Assembly: GCF_003254395.2 (NCBI RefSeq)
Contig: NC_037640.1
Span: 2,319,501 to 2,383,500 of the forward strand
From: Apis mellifera
Lineage: Eukaryota; Arthropoda; Insecta; Hymenoptera; Apidae
Length of the DNA stretch: 64,000 nucleotides
Reading direction: 5' to 3'
Below the pieces are notes generated by a model. It was not told the origin of the DNA, did no database searches, and worked only from the letters and a program-made list of their open reading frames with translations. Below, piece after piece: positions 51,901-63,317 of this stretch. The position numbers were made by a program, and so were the translations under genes. Numbering within the stretch: position 1 is the first letter of the stretch; each line of letters opens with the position of its first letter.

Positions 51901-54050
51901 TTTTATTAAAATGATATACTATATTATATTATATGAATTGTTTTTATATTGCATGTAATGATAATTATTATATTTCATTAGATTCAGTTGATGATGGTGG
52001 ATGGACTAGTTTAATTTGGGCATGTGAGTTTTGTCATACTGACGTCGCACGATTCTTATTAGATAGAAAGTGCGATCCTTTAATTCGAGATGCAGAACAA
52101 AACATAGCATTACATTGGAGTGCTTTTAGTGGAAGTTCAGAAATTACAGAAATGCTACTTAATGAAGGTTGTGATGTAAATGCTGTTAATGTTCATGGTG
52201 ACACACCTTTGTAAGTTTTTAAATAATTATATTTATTTTTAGTATATTTAAAATGATAAGTTTTCATATATAATTATATATAATTTAATGATATTATAGG
52301 CATATAGCAGCAAGACAAGATCAATATGCAGTTAGTGTTCTTTTATTAGCTCGTGGTGCTAAAATAGGAGAAGTTAATGCTGCAGGTGAAACAGCAGTAA
52401 ATTGCTGTACAAATGATGGTGATACTATGTCTGCTTTAAGATTAAATGCCAAAGTCAACGAACTTTCTGAACATATGTGGGAAAAAACAATCAAAATATT
52501 AACTAAGTAATTATAAAATTTAATGTTTTTATTTTTAATAAAAAAATAATAGTGAAATATTTATTACTTTATTTTTGTAGTGATATCTCACGTGGTAAAG
52601 AAACAAATCCAATACAATGTGTTAATGGCTATGATTCAGAAGATAAGCCAACAGATTTTCTTTATGTAACCGAAAATTGTTTTACTAGTAATATAAATGT
52701 TGATCGTACAATAACATCTTTACAATCTTGTCGATGTGAAGATAATTGTAGTTCAGAAAAATGTTTATGTGGAAACATAAGTTTAAGATGTTGGTATGAT
52801 GAAGAAGGAAAATTGATTCCAGAATTTAATTATACCGGTAATATGCTGCTTGAATATTATATTTTTTTATAATATATAAAAAAATATCTTCTATTTAGGT
52901 CTTTTATTTTTTATTTAGATCCTCCAATGTTATTTGAATGCAATCCAGCATGTGACTGTAATCGTATAACATGTAATAATCGTGTTATTCAACATGGTCT
53001 GACGCAAAGATTTCAATTATTTCGAACCAAAGGTAAAGGATGGGGACTTAGAACGCTACGGCACATTCCGAAAGGTTCCTATGTATGTGAATATGTTGGC
53101 GAAATTATTTCGGATTCTGAAGCAGATCATCGAGAAGATGATTCTTATTTATTTGATTTAGATAATAGAGTGAGTATCCAACATTGGAAAATATAAAGAT
53201 TGAATGATTAAAGATCAAATTTTATATGGATATAGGATGGAGAAACATATTGTATTGATGCCAGACGGTATGGAAACATCGCTCGTTTTATAAATCATTC
53301 TTGTGCACCCAATCTCTTGCCCGTGCGAGTATTTGTTGAGCATCAGGATTTGCATTTTCCTAGGATAGCATTTTTTGCGAATCGCGACATCGAGGCAGAT
53401 GAAGAGCTCGGGTATGTTAAAAAAAAACGATTGGCACGTGGAAATTACAACACATGTATATATTAGTAAACGACGTTTCATGCTATTTCTTTTGATTAAT
53501 AAACCATTTCTGGTTTGGTTTTGGTTGGCTAATCGATATCGCTGGTAATTTTAGTTTCTTCGCCTTATTCTTTCTCAAAATTCTGCTTCCCTCTTTCTAA
53601 ATATGTGAGCTTAATGTTGTTTCCATATCTTAAAATAGATAAATTGACATATCGAGTATAATATTTATTACTTTATTTTCCTTTTCTCTCACTGATTTTG
53701 AAGATGGTAAGTTTTCGTATTATCTTTATTAAGAAGATTAGTTTACTGAACTGTATAGTTATTATTAATTATAAGAACTTGAAGGCTACAAGGAATATAT
53801 TTATTTCTCTTTGTCATTCTTGAACATCGATTTTTATTAATATAATATATTTATCATGAAGATCAATACGGAATTGTTTGCCTTCAGCTTCGATTATGGA
53901 GAGAAATTCTGGATAATAAAATGCAAGTCATTCACATGTACCTGTGGAGCCGAAAACTGCCGATATTCTGAGAAGACTATACAAGTTACTTTGGACAACT
54001 ACCGCAGAAAAATACAGCAAGAAGAAATGCTGGCAGCTCAATCATCGTAA
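48921..54050 (+). CDS. G9a: G9a/EHMT, histone H3 lysine-9 methyltransferase
   Basis: Exons 48921-49756, 49832-50424, 50522-50572, 50648-50751, 50853-51495, 51558-51890, 51982-52210, 52300-52506, 52581-52837, 52919-53169, 53236-53411 and 53888-54050 give 1280 residues in phase. The N-terminal half is acidic and Ser/Lys-rich with AT-hook-like GRPRL, PGRPKK and AGRPKRERGRPRG. A Cys-rich EHMT domain spans about 530-680 (CPSCGLFC, CPHCG). Ankyrin repeats (about 745-1000; TPLMLAASKGKADVVKYL and similar) form the methyl-lysine-reading module. Pre-SET includes CRCEDNCSSEKCLCG. SET carries KGWGLRT, CEYVGEIISD, RFINHSCAPN and ELGFDYG. Post-SET has CTCGAENC. All catalytic motifs are present. The enzyme makes H3K9me1/2 in euchromatin. 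Exon 2 has two in-frame donors nine bases apart. Confidence 0.97.
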
Positions 54051-55700
54051 TCCTAAACCAATTTAGCAAATTCTATATATACTTATTTTAGTTATTAGTT
54101 TAATGTTCTTCCTTCTTATTACTCGGAATGTTAATAGAGAGAATCTCTAATTTTTCCATTTACTTTAAAACGATCTTAAATTATGAAATTGAAAGAAAGT
54201 ACAAGTACAAATGGTGGTGGGATTTGAATTTGACAAAAATAATTAAAGAAAGTGTTATCTTGCTATACGAGCTAAGAAGGAACTACGTTTTTCTTATTCC
54301 AGTTCGTTGAAATCGAACACATCGAAATCCATATTAATTTTTCAATTGATCATATTTTCCTATTTTTGCCAATTATCTTGAAGATATAAAATTTATCATA
54401 AAAATATTTGGACGCTATAATTTTAATTTATATGCTCTACATTTACAATAAATATGCTTAAAGTAAAAAAAAAAAAAAATGTTTTGCATTATATTGAAGC
54501 ATAGTATAGTTATTAGAATATAAAAATTTTCTTAGTACAAATTGTTATTAGATATTTAAAATGAATTTTCGAATATAAAAATATAGAAATAATCGAATAT
54601 TTAACAAAGTTAAAATAAATAAAATAATAATTTTTTATAGGAGTCAAATTGGATTTTATATCCTTTTAGTTTTATGATACATTTTAACTAGTTCAATGTG
54701 AAAATTATTTTTTGTTCATAATATTTTATATCTTATTTCTATTTTAGATGAATTTATCATTTTTCTCGAATATACTCGAATATGTATTAATTTTATTTAT
54801 TTTCTATTTATGATCTAATTTCTTGCAGAATTGTCATTTATTGTCACAATTTGTAGTATATTCAAATATTTTCATAAATTAATGAAATTAAAAATGAACT
54901 TCGATTTATCTTATAGTATTCAGATAATAAACTAGCAAATTTTTTCTTTTTTTGTACAAAATAAATTAATAAATTTTTTGTTTTCTATATTTATATATTT
55001 TACTATAATATTATATGTAATATTATAATTCTTTTATAATATTATATATAGATAATCAAATATTTTAGTTATTTTAACTTAATTTTGTAAGTGTCCAAAT
55101 ATTTTTGCAATATAAAAATTCATATTTTGTCATTTTTTAAAATAACAAATGAATTAAGACAAAAATTTTTTGTTTAATATCTACATATTATGCTATAAAC
55201 TGCAAAACATTGTTGATTTATTTACATTTATTTTAGATATAGAGCATAGAAGTCGAGGGTTCGAATATTTTTGTGATCATTTGTATCTCAGGAGATGTGC
55301 CACTTTATGATTCTTAGTTTTTAAATAATAAAATAATGATATGCATAATATATAATTGTTATATAGATTCTGTACGTAACGTATGGATTATAAAGGAATG
55401 TGTGTTTATAATTATTATAGTTTTGCGAACGATGTGTGTGATTAGGAAAGAATTAAGTACTGGTTGGTGTACGTTATGAATGCAGTATGTTTGAAATTCG
55501 TAACAAATTTCGTATTTCGATTAAAGTTACGAATTCGATATTTGCTTATTGAGTTGTAGAGAATGATTGTTTATAAATGTTCGTATTATTACAAACAGTT
55601 TAGAACATAAGTACACCTTTTTGTACAAATTATTGATTTTTTGTATAATAAAAGAAATGTAGTTCTTTTTAAGATATATTTTTGTTTAATTTTTGAATAC
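54051..55700 (+). other. Probable 3' UTR of G9a
   Basis: AT-rich sequence after the stop codon. AATAAA occurs at 55647-55652, just before a change in composition. Earlier signals occur too (AATAAA near 54450). I see no independent gene; short frames here have no family resemblance. Confidence 0.5.
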
Positions 55701-58300
55701 CCGATTTGAATAATAATATCTTCAGCAACTTTAATAGTGAACTTGTAAGAATAGCTTTATAAGATGATAAAGAAAGCTACAACCACAGATAAGATAAAGA
55801 ATAGATTTAACATTCAACGCATTTTCTTGTTCTATGTTTTAGGGGCTCCAGAGCTCCCTTACTATTTTACTGTTATTTTCATAGACCTAATTTTCAACAT
55901 TATAAAATTCAACAATTCAACATAATAAAATTAAAATTCAAGTTAAATCTTAATGTGAAATCATAAATAAAGAATAAAAATAAAATATCATATATGACAG
56001 AATATTTTATATTATTTTTATATTTTATATTATATAATTTTATATTATATAATTTTATATTATAATTTTATATAATATCTTATTATCCTAAATTTGTATA
56101 AAATATTAATTTAAATTAAGGATTATTCTTTTATAAGAATAAAAATTTGGAGAAAATCAAAATGTTTTTATTAGAATAATACATATAAAATAATTTTCAT
56201 TATTTTAGAGTTAAGAAAATAAATTATTATAAAATATTATGAAAAATAGAAATTTTTAATAATTTATAATAAAATATCATACAAATCTATAAAATATATA
56301 AATTGAAATAGTATTGGAATTTTTTTCTGATCTTATGTGCTTTTAATTTAGTATAAATTACTTACATAAAAACTTTTATTTCATATTATAATTATTTTCG
56401 ATAATTGATGATAATGATTATTTTAATATATGATTATTATTTTATATCTACTTACATATATACATACTCTATTTTTCTCGTTAAATGTCATTTATTTGGC
56501 AACTATGAATTATAAATTAGCATAGTAAAAATTTACATTTAATTTTCATAAAAATATAATGTTGTAATAAATGGTTGGAATCGTAAAAGAATAAAAAATC
56601 TAAAAATCGTTGAATTTTTATCGTTATATTCGAAAAATCATTTTTTATTCCATCGGTAAATATCGTGTGTTTTCGCCAAACTTCGCAATAGTAATAAAGT
56701 TTAATGTTTTTATATATGGATTTCGAAGGAAGGTTATTTCTTACCAAACTAAGTAAATAACTAAATAAATTGGAATTGTAATATTTTAATAAAATGTTAC
56801 ATTAATTAATTATTCTCTAATAATATAAAGAAAAAATTGTAATTATTTATTTTCAAAAAATCTATTATAAATTATATTATTGTAATAATTTTATATTATA
56901 ATACATTTATTTATTAATTGATTGATTGATTTATGTATTTAATAAATATTGTTTATTTATTAATAAATAAATCATCATTGTATTTCTAAAATATTTCTAA
57001 ATACTTTGTAATTTAAAATTTTTTCAATATTAAATATTTTTTTTTTATATTTTAAAGTAAATTCAAAAATTTTAATTTATATTATAAAAATTTTCAAGTA
57101 TTTATAATATATATTATATTGAAAAATACGATTTAAAGTATAAACGAAAATTTACAACATATAATTTTTGTAACAGTTATATGAAATTTATTGAAATAAT
57201 TTAAATATTTGCTATATTAAAAAGTATTTTATAATTTATAAATAATATTTTAAATATCTATTCAATTTTTTTAATTATGTTATAGAAAATGAATAGCAAT
57301 TGTTTATAGAAGAGTAATATTAATTTATAATTAAAAGCTTCGGAACTAAAAATATATTTAATAAAATAATAATCATTTCTAAAAATAATAAATATAATAT
57401 ATTTGATATATTATTGAAAAAATACAAAAATATATTTGATTATATTTGAAAATAATTATATTAAATTAATAAAATATTATATAATTATATTAAATTAACA
57501 AATAATAAATTATTATTAATAACAAATAATAATTTTATATATTAAAATTATATATTATATTGTATATTAAAATTAATAAAATAAATAAATAATATTAATG
57601 ATTATAAAATTTAAAGAAATTCAGAGGCAATCAATCAATGACATATTTTTTTTTTTAAATGTTTTATTTAAATATCATTAGTCAACTATAAAATAAATAT
57701 TTGCTTAATGTGCATATCTCATATAGCAAATAATTCAGAATTCCGAATTGAAAGAAGTGTAGTATGATTCTAAGTTTTTTGAAGAAATTTATCTCAAAAA
57801 GAAATCTATAATAATTAAAAATAAATTGTAAAATTTCTTCTAGAATAGAAATAAGTCTAGGACATTTGTATGCAAATCAAATAGAATGAATATGATAAAT
57901 TGTTATTATAATTATCGATGCAATTGAAAAACAATTCTGAGAATGCACATGAAGATTTTGAATACATAATATCATATGATAAGATTATGAATGAGATAAT
58001 TAAATGAAAAGGAGAATTAGATGAATGTGATGCAGAAATATTATAAACGAGCGAAGAAGAAGTGAGCAAATAAAGTGTTTTTATTATAAAAAGAATTCTT
58101 TTGTATTTTTTAATTTTCTTCCATATATGAGAGATTTAAATTAAAATAATTTTTATATAAATATAAAAATTAAATATATAATAGATATATAATAGATATT
58201 TTATATAAATATATATTAGATAGATTGTATTAAGATTTTTGATTAATAGGTTAAGCAAAAAGACAATAAAGTTGATCAGATATCTAAACTGTTTCTTAAA
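55701..58300. other. AT-rich intergenic DNA
   Basis: Long TA- and AAT-type stretches without coding signal. A segment at about 56590-56690 resembles one at 59755-59845 (both carry AAAATCTAAAAAT and then TTATATTCGAAAAATC), which suggests an old dispersed repeat. Confidence 0.6.
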
Positions 58301-58319
58301 CGCATTAATTTTGCAGAAC

Positions 58320-58765
58320 AAGATAGACAAAGAGAGCAAATAGTGGGAGAAGGATAAAGATAGAATAAAAATTGTGAAATCAACGCCATCTCTAGAGTGC
58401 CGCAAATGAAACACATAAAAAAGGATAATAAATAAAAAGAAAAAGATGGAGATAGAGCAAGAATTGGCTATTAGTGCCATCTTTTGAGTACTAAAGATAT
58501 TTCTTTACTCACAGGATAAAGTAGATTAAGAATTAAAAAACAACGCCATCTTTTGCATATTTTTAGAAACATTATTCTTTGAAAATATATTTTTTGTCGA
58601 GAGATGGCATTAGTTGTCAATTCCGATTCTCTATTTATCCTTTTCTAATTATTTGCTATCCTTTTTTATGTGTTTCATTTGCGGCACTCTGAAGATGGCG
58701 CTAATTGTTGAATTTTTACTCTATTTCTGTCTTTTTCCCACTATTCGCTTTCCTTGTCTATCTTT
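58320..58765. repeat. Foldback element with ~170-base inverted arms
   Basis: The left arm (about 58320-58492) and right arm (about 58595-58765) are imperfect reverse complements over nearly their full length. They share an exact block of about 33 bases at 58395-58427 and 58655-58687 that includes GAGTGCCGCAAATGAAACAC. The ~100-base centre holds another copy of the GCCATCTTTT motif seen in each arm. There is no transposase frame and no convincing target-site duplication. It is either a MITE-like palindromic element or a locus able to make a long hairpin RNA. Confidence 0.85.
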
Positions 58766-60780
58766 AATCTTGGGATTAAGTACAGGCGGGTAAACAGGAA
58801 ATAATTCAACATACTTTCATTTTTTTTTTAAATTACAATGCGTTTTAATCTGTAATGGATATTACAAAAATGGATATAACTATTCTTAGTTTTATATAAA
58901 TATAGAACTAAATAATTTTATATAAATATAGAACTAAAATTTGAATTAAATTTTGAGAATATAAAGTAAATTTAAAATTCTAATTTGTATAATATTAATT
59001 GTAATTTAATATGTTATAATTATTGTTATAATTATAAAATTATTATATAAAAAAAAACTAAAAAAATTATTGTATAATATTCTATAAAATTATTACAAAT
59101 TATTATAATTATTATAAATTAAAATTATTATTTTATTTCTTATTCTTATTTCTTTTAAATAAATTTTAATATATATAAAAAGATATGATATGAAAATCAT
59201 TTTTTACGACATCGAGGAAGATTTCATAAACTATGTGTATAATTTTTATATAATTTTTATTATTGTAATTAATTGTTAGATAAATTAAGAATAAAAATAT
59301 AAAAATTACAAAATTATTTACCATTGAAAATTGATATAACTTATGATTTTATTTAAATTCTTTTTTAATTATTTTTTAATATTATAATTACAATTAGAAT
59401 ATTTCAATACAGTTATAAATCGAAAATTAAAATCATAAAACAATAAATCTAATTTAATTTTATTAAAAGTATGTATTATTACTTATAATATCACAATAAA
59501 ATTTTAAATTCAAAATTTTTAAAATCTAAAAATTGATAATTTATTGAATTCGTACACTCTGAATTCACTTATGGTCATTTTCAAATTGTTTTCCGTGTAA
59601 ATTTCAATTAAAATATTTCACACAATATATTTATTAAGTTAAAATTAATAAATAAGATAATAAATTTAACGAAAAAACATATATTTCGTAAAAATATATG
59701 TTAATTATTTATTTATAATATTATAATAAATCGATGGATTCATAAATCAACAATAAAAATCTAAAAATTAATAAATTATTAATTATTATATTCGAAAAAT
59801 CGATTTTGAAATATTCGGTATAGATCGTATATGTTCGTGGCGCGCGACGTCCCATAAATACGAGACAAGTTACGAACGAGCGATCATTTCGTAATGAACT
59901 TGGCTGAAGGAAACATCGATATTATAATACAATATTATAACACTATATAATATATTTAACAGAGAATAATTTTTAATAATTTATTTTTGTAACATTTATT
60001 ATAAATTAAAATTTATAATATTGCCAATATTTTAAATTAATGTTTTATATTATTTATTTGTTTTACTTTTTAATTTATACTTATTTATTGCTCCATTTAT
60101 TTTTAAACATTTATTTATTTTTTATTTATTTATTTCTTTAATTATTTACAATACTTATTATACGATTTTTTATTTGTCCATTTATTGATTTATTAATTTA
60201 TTATTAATTTAAATTTTATTTATTTATTAATTTATACTTTCATATTTTTTTATTTTTAGTTTCATTTATTAGTACTTTCATTTATTTATTATTATTTTAA
60301 TTTATTTTTATTTTTTTAATTTATCTTTATTTTAAATTTTTAATTTAATTTTTTAATTTAACTTAATTCTTAATTTTAATTTTAATTTTAATTTCAAATA
60401 TTTTTATTTACTTCAAAATTATTTTCTTTTAATTTTTAATTTTTTTTAAATCTTTTAATTTAATATTGATTTATAATATTAAATATTTATTTGTAATATA
60501 AATTTATTTGTAATATAAATTTACTTTTTAATTAATATTTATTTATTGCTTTGTTCATTTATTTATTTATACATTCGTTTGCTTAAACATTTATTTTTTG
60601 ATTTATTTATTTCTTTAACTATTTATACAATTGTTTATACATTTCTTTATCCATTACTGATAAATTCTTTCAGCTAAGTTCATTTACTTTATATACATTT
60701 ATCTATTAATTTATTATTTTTTTTTTTATAATATATTATAAAAGAATTTTAATTTATTTTATTATATATTTTTTTTTTAT
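58766..60780. other. AT-rich DNA with ATTT-type low complexity
   Basis: No gene seen. 60.04-60.72 kb is dominated by TTTATTTATT-type tracts. A short GC-richer patch at 59830-59900 contains GGCGCGCGACG. Confidence 0.6.
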
Positions 60781-60785
60781 TATGA

Positions 60786-60847
60786 GGGTCTCGATGCGTA
60801 GTCACCTCCTCGTTGGTGAGACCTGGTAATTGGCATCGCTTTTCAAA
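60786..60847. repeat. Block A, first copy of a ~62-base repeat
   Basis: It contains TCTCGATGCGTAGTC, GTTGGTGAGACC and TGGTAATTGGCATC and can form a local hairpin (GGTCTC with GAGACC; inner CACC with GGTG). The direct-repeat partner is at 62391-62453. Confidence 0.8.
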
Positions 60848-61473
60848 TTTTTTTTCCATTTAAAAAATATAATTTTACTTCAAATTTCATTAGAAAATTT
60901 TTGAAATATTTTAAATTTAAAAATATTAAGATATATTTCATTAATAATTTTTGAAAAGCGATGACAAGCGAAGAGCTACGCATATCTACAATCCAGTCTA
61001 AAATATGATTCTCTTTAATTATTTTGTTTAATTTATTGATAGACTAGATTGCAGGTACTAATAAAATCTGTACAAGGATATCATTATTTTTATTTTATTT
61101 CTAAATTTTTAAATAAAAATTTTAAGTAACTTCATCTTTTTTCTTTCTTTCTAAATAATACGAGAATATCCTTGATACAGATATATTAATTATAAACGAA
61201 TATTAATAAGATTAAATTTATTGTAAGCGCATCCGTATCAAATATATATTTCCTAGCTTAAAGCGAAAAAAAAGAAAAAATTCTCAATTATTTTATTCCT
61301 ATTCATTCTCTTTTCTTTTTGTTGCTTTTTAATTTCATCTCGAATTTTCATACTTATAGTTATTCAAATTGTTTTTTACTTTCTCCCTGAACTCGTTATT
61401 TTGTTTATTTTATGTTTGTTGTTTTTTCATTTTTTATTTCAAGTTACTCACATATCATGCAATTATGTTGCAG

Positions 61474-61718
61474 GAGTCGCTGGACTGATGCTCTACTTCC
61501 GATGGCCACTTCGAGGGTCCGTGCTCTGATCGATTGGTATCTTTGAGTACTCGATTTGAGTTAGGTCTTGTAGTCGAACATCTCTCATTTCTCGTAAATC
61601 GGCTCCGGTGGCCAGGGATTTATCCCTTCTGTGTCGTCAGAACATTCTGTTAGCTATTAGACCACTGTCGTAACCCCTGATTGGTCACGACTGGAAAGTA
61701 TCATTTGTCCAGCGACTC
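61474..61718. ncRNA. 245-base compact domain closed by an 11-bp stem
   Basis: Ends GAGTCGCTGGA and TCCAGCGACTC are perfect complements. Inside are small hairpins: CAGAA-CA-TTCTG, GGGA-TTTA-TCCC, GTCGT-A-ACC with GGT-C-ACGAC around a CCTGATT loop, and TGGCCAC with GTGGCCA at longer range. Its GC content is far above the flanks, and no reading frame crosses it. It looks like one folded RNA domain. Searches for tRNA, U1-U6, SRP, RNase P/MRP and U3 signatures by eye found none. Confidence 0.35.
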
Positions 61719-61760
61719 ATATAAGCCAACTGATATAAGTCGTGATATGAGGGTGATAGT

Positions 61761-61775
61761 TAGATAGATAGATAG
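61761..61775. repeat. Short (TAGA)n tract
   Basis: Just under four tetranucleotide units, immediately 3' of the compact 245-base domain. Confidence 0.85.
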
Positions 61776-62012
61776 GAACTTGGTTGTTTTATTTCTTCTA
61801 AATCTTTCTATCTCTTTTCATCTCTTTTGCTTTTTTTATTTATTTTTTTTCTTTCTGGATTTCTGGATTTCATTCTTTTTTGTAGAAAATTTTTTTTAAT
61901 AAAAGGAATGTAATTTTTAGTAAAAGAGATAATATTATTCTTGTTTCGCTTTAAGCAGGATTGATATCTTTGATACGGATGCTGCCATTCATTTTAGATT
62001 TTAAGTGTAGTG

Positions 62013-62054
62013 TTAAGATCTAGATTAAGTTAATTTTAAGATCTAGATTAAGTT
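62013..62054. repeat. Tandem duplication of a ~20-base unit
   Basis: TTAAGATCTAGATTAAGTTA occurs twice, with starts about 23 bases apart. The unit contains the palindromes AGATCT and TCTAGA. Confidence 0.85.
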
Positions 62055-62390
62055 AGTATAAGATTTCATCGATGAACAACAGCGATTTAATTGTATAAAT
62101 TTGTTTATAAAAATCTATTGTATTTTATTGTAATTAATTTTTATACTAAAATTCTATTTATATTTCAGTATTTTATATTTTAACATATTATAATTTCTTT
62201 TTTATGTTTCAGTTTTTACAGAGTCACGTAATTTTTATTAATTTTTACTAATTTATATAATTTTCTTTCTTATATCATTCTAATTCAATATATATTTAAT
62301 ATATCTCATTTTTTAAATTCTTATATTTTTTAATTTGTTTAAATTAATTATTAATTTTAATGTTTTATTTTTATTTTTTTTATTTTAGGT

Positions 62391-62453
62391 GAATCTCGAT
62401 GCATAGTCATCCTCCTTGTTGGTGAGACTCGGTAATTGGCATCAAATTTCAAA
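62391..62453. repeat. Block A', second copy of the ~62-base repeat
   Basis: About 85% identical to 60786-60847 in the same orientation, with one inserted base. Of the changes within the predicted hairpin, one outer pair goes from G-C to A-T, one inner pair becomes a wobble and one pair is lost. The flanking T-rich DNA is not similar. Confidence 0.8.
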
Positions 62454-62804
62454 ATTTTCTTATTAAAAACAATACATGAGATATATTTTATTCAAAAAAT
62501 TTTAGTTTCATAATTTTTTAATTCATTTAATTCATTTTTTTAATGTTTCAGTTTTATTTAATTTAGCTTTTAGTTAGCTTTTATATTTTATATATTTTTT
62601 TTTATATTACATTCTTTATTTCATATTTATTTAATTTTTATTTTAAATTTTTAAATTTTTTGTGTTTTATTCTTCTCTAATTTGATTAATTTTTACGTCA
62701 AATTAATTTTTATAATTAATTCTTATTATATTTTTCATAAATAAAAGATTTTAAATAGAAAACTATAATTAATGAATATTATATAATGCTTCAATTTTCG
62801 CGCG

Positions 62805-62856
62805 TTATATAAGGAACTATATAAAGTAAATAAGGAACTATATCGTTTCAACCAAT
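62805..62856 (+). promoter_or_regulatory. Promoter-like segment (TATA, repeats, CCAAT)
   Basis: TTATATAAGG at 62805-62814 is a good TATA box. AAGGAACTATAT occurs twice (near 62811 and 62832), and CCAAT lies at 62852-62856. GC content rises immediately after. This fits a plus-strand start near 62835-62845. Confidence 0.4.
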
Positions 62857-62872
62857 CAGAAAGCCTTTAACA

Positions 62873-63317
62873 ATGTTTGTGAGGCATGGCGTCATTCTTG
62901 TGTCGAAAATCGTCGTGAAAGGACATGTTGCCGGTACGAGTGTCTCAATTACGCAGTAAGTATTTAATTCTATTTTTACTTATTGTGGATTTTATTGTGC
63001 AATTTTTAGATCACGTTAAACATTGTGATAATAAAATTAATTAATCTTACTAGTTTTTTGTGTTTTTTCGTTCGATTGACTATTTGATTGTTGAGGTTAT
63101 TAGTATTAGTCGTATTATAAATATTTCAATTAGGATTTCAATTCATTATTTTAATATAATTTTAATTATTTATTGTATATATCTATAATTCTAATTATTT
63201 TTATATTTATTTTATGATTTTGATTTTTATTTGTGTAGATTCGATTGTACTGGACGTCAAAGAACTTTTATAACATATATACGACAATTTATTAGTGATG
63301 ATTCTTCTGCATATTAG
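62873..63317 (+). CDS. Candidate two-exon small protein, 53 residues
   Basis: ATG at 62873 opens a frame that meets a consensus donor (GTAAGT) after 62955. An acceptor TTGTGTAG ends at 63238. Joining 62873-62955 to 63239-63317 keeps the frame open to a TAG at 63315-63317, itself followed at once by another donor (GTAATA). The product starts MFVRHGVILVSKIVVKGH and ends RQFISDDSSAY. It resembles no family I know. A further acceptor (AATTGCAG, ending at 63690) suggests more exons. It may equally be a spliced non-coding RNA with a chance frame. Confidence 0.25.

Larger units (their letters stand above)
60786..61990. ncRNA. Candidate structured RNA locus: chain of paired blocks
   Basis: GC-containing blocks, separated by T-rich DNA, pair with one another. 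60834-60847 pairs with 60950-60963 (14 of 14). 60989-61000 pairs with 61040-61051 (11 of 12). 61067-61081 pairs with 61166-61181 (15 pairs, one bulge). 61229-61242 and 61256-61268 pair with 61969-61982 and 61944-61956 (14 and 13, perfect). Nested inside the last pair, 61474-61484 pairs with 61708-61718 (11, perfect). The strand of transcription is unknown; no reading frame spans the blocks. I do not recognise the family. It might instead be a non-autonomous DNA element with inverted ends at 61229 and 61982, but I see no target-site duplication. Confidence 0.4.

Noticed and set aside
56517..56747. 76-codon minus-strand frame
   Set aside because: It lies over a diverged dispersed repeat, is AT-driven (I/N/K/Y/F-rich) and has no splice context or family match.
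60040..60720. TTTATT-rich stretch as a repeat array
   Set aside because: There is no fixed unit or period; it is low-complexity AT-rich DNA.
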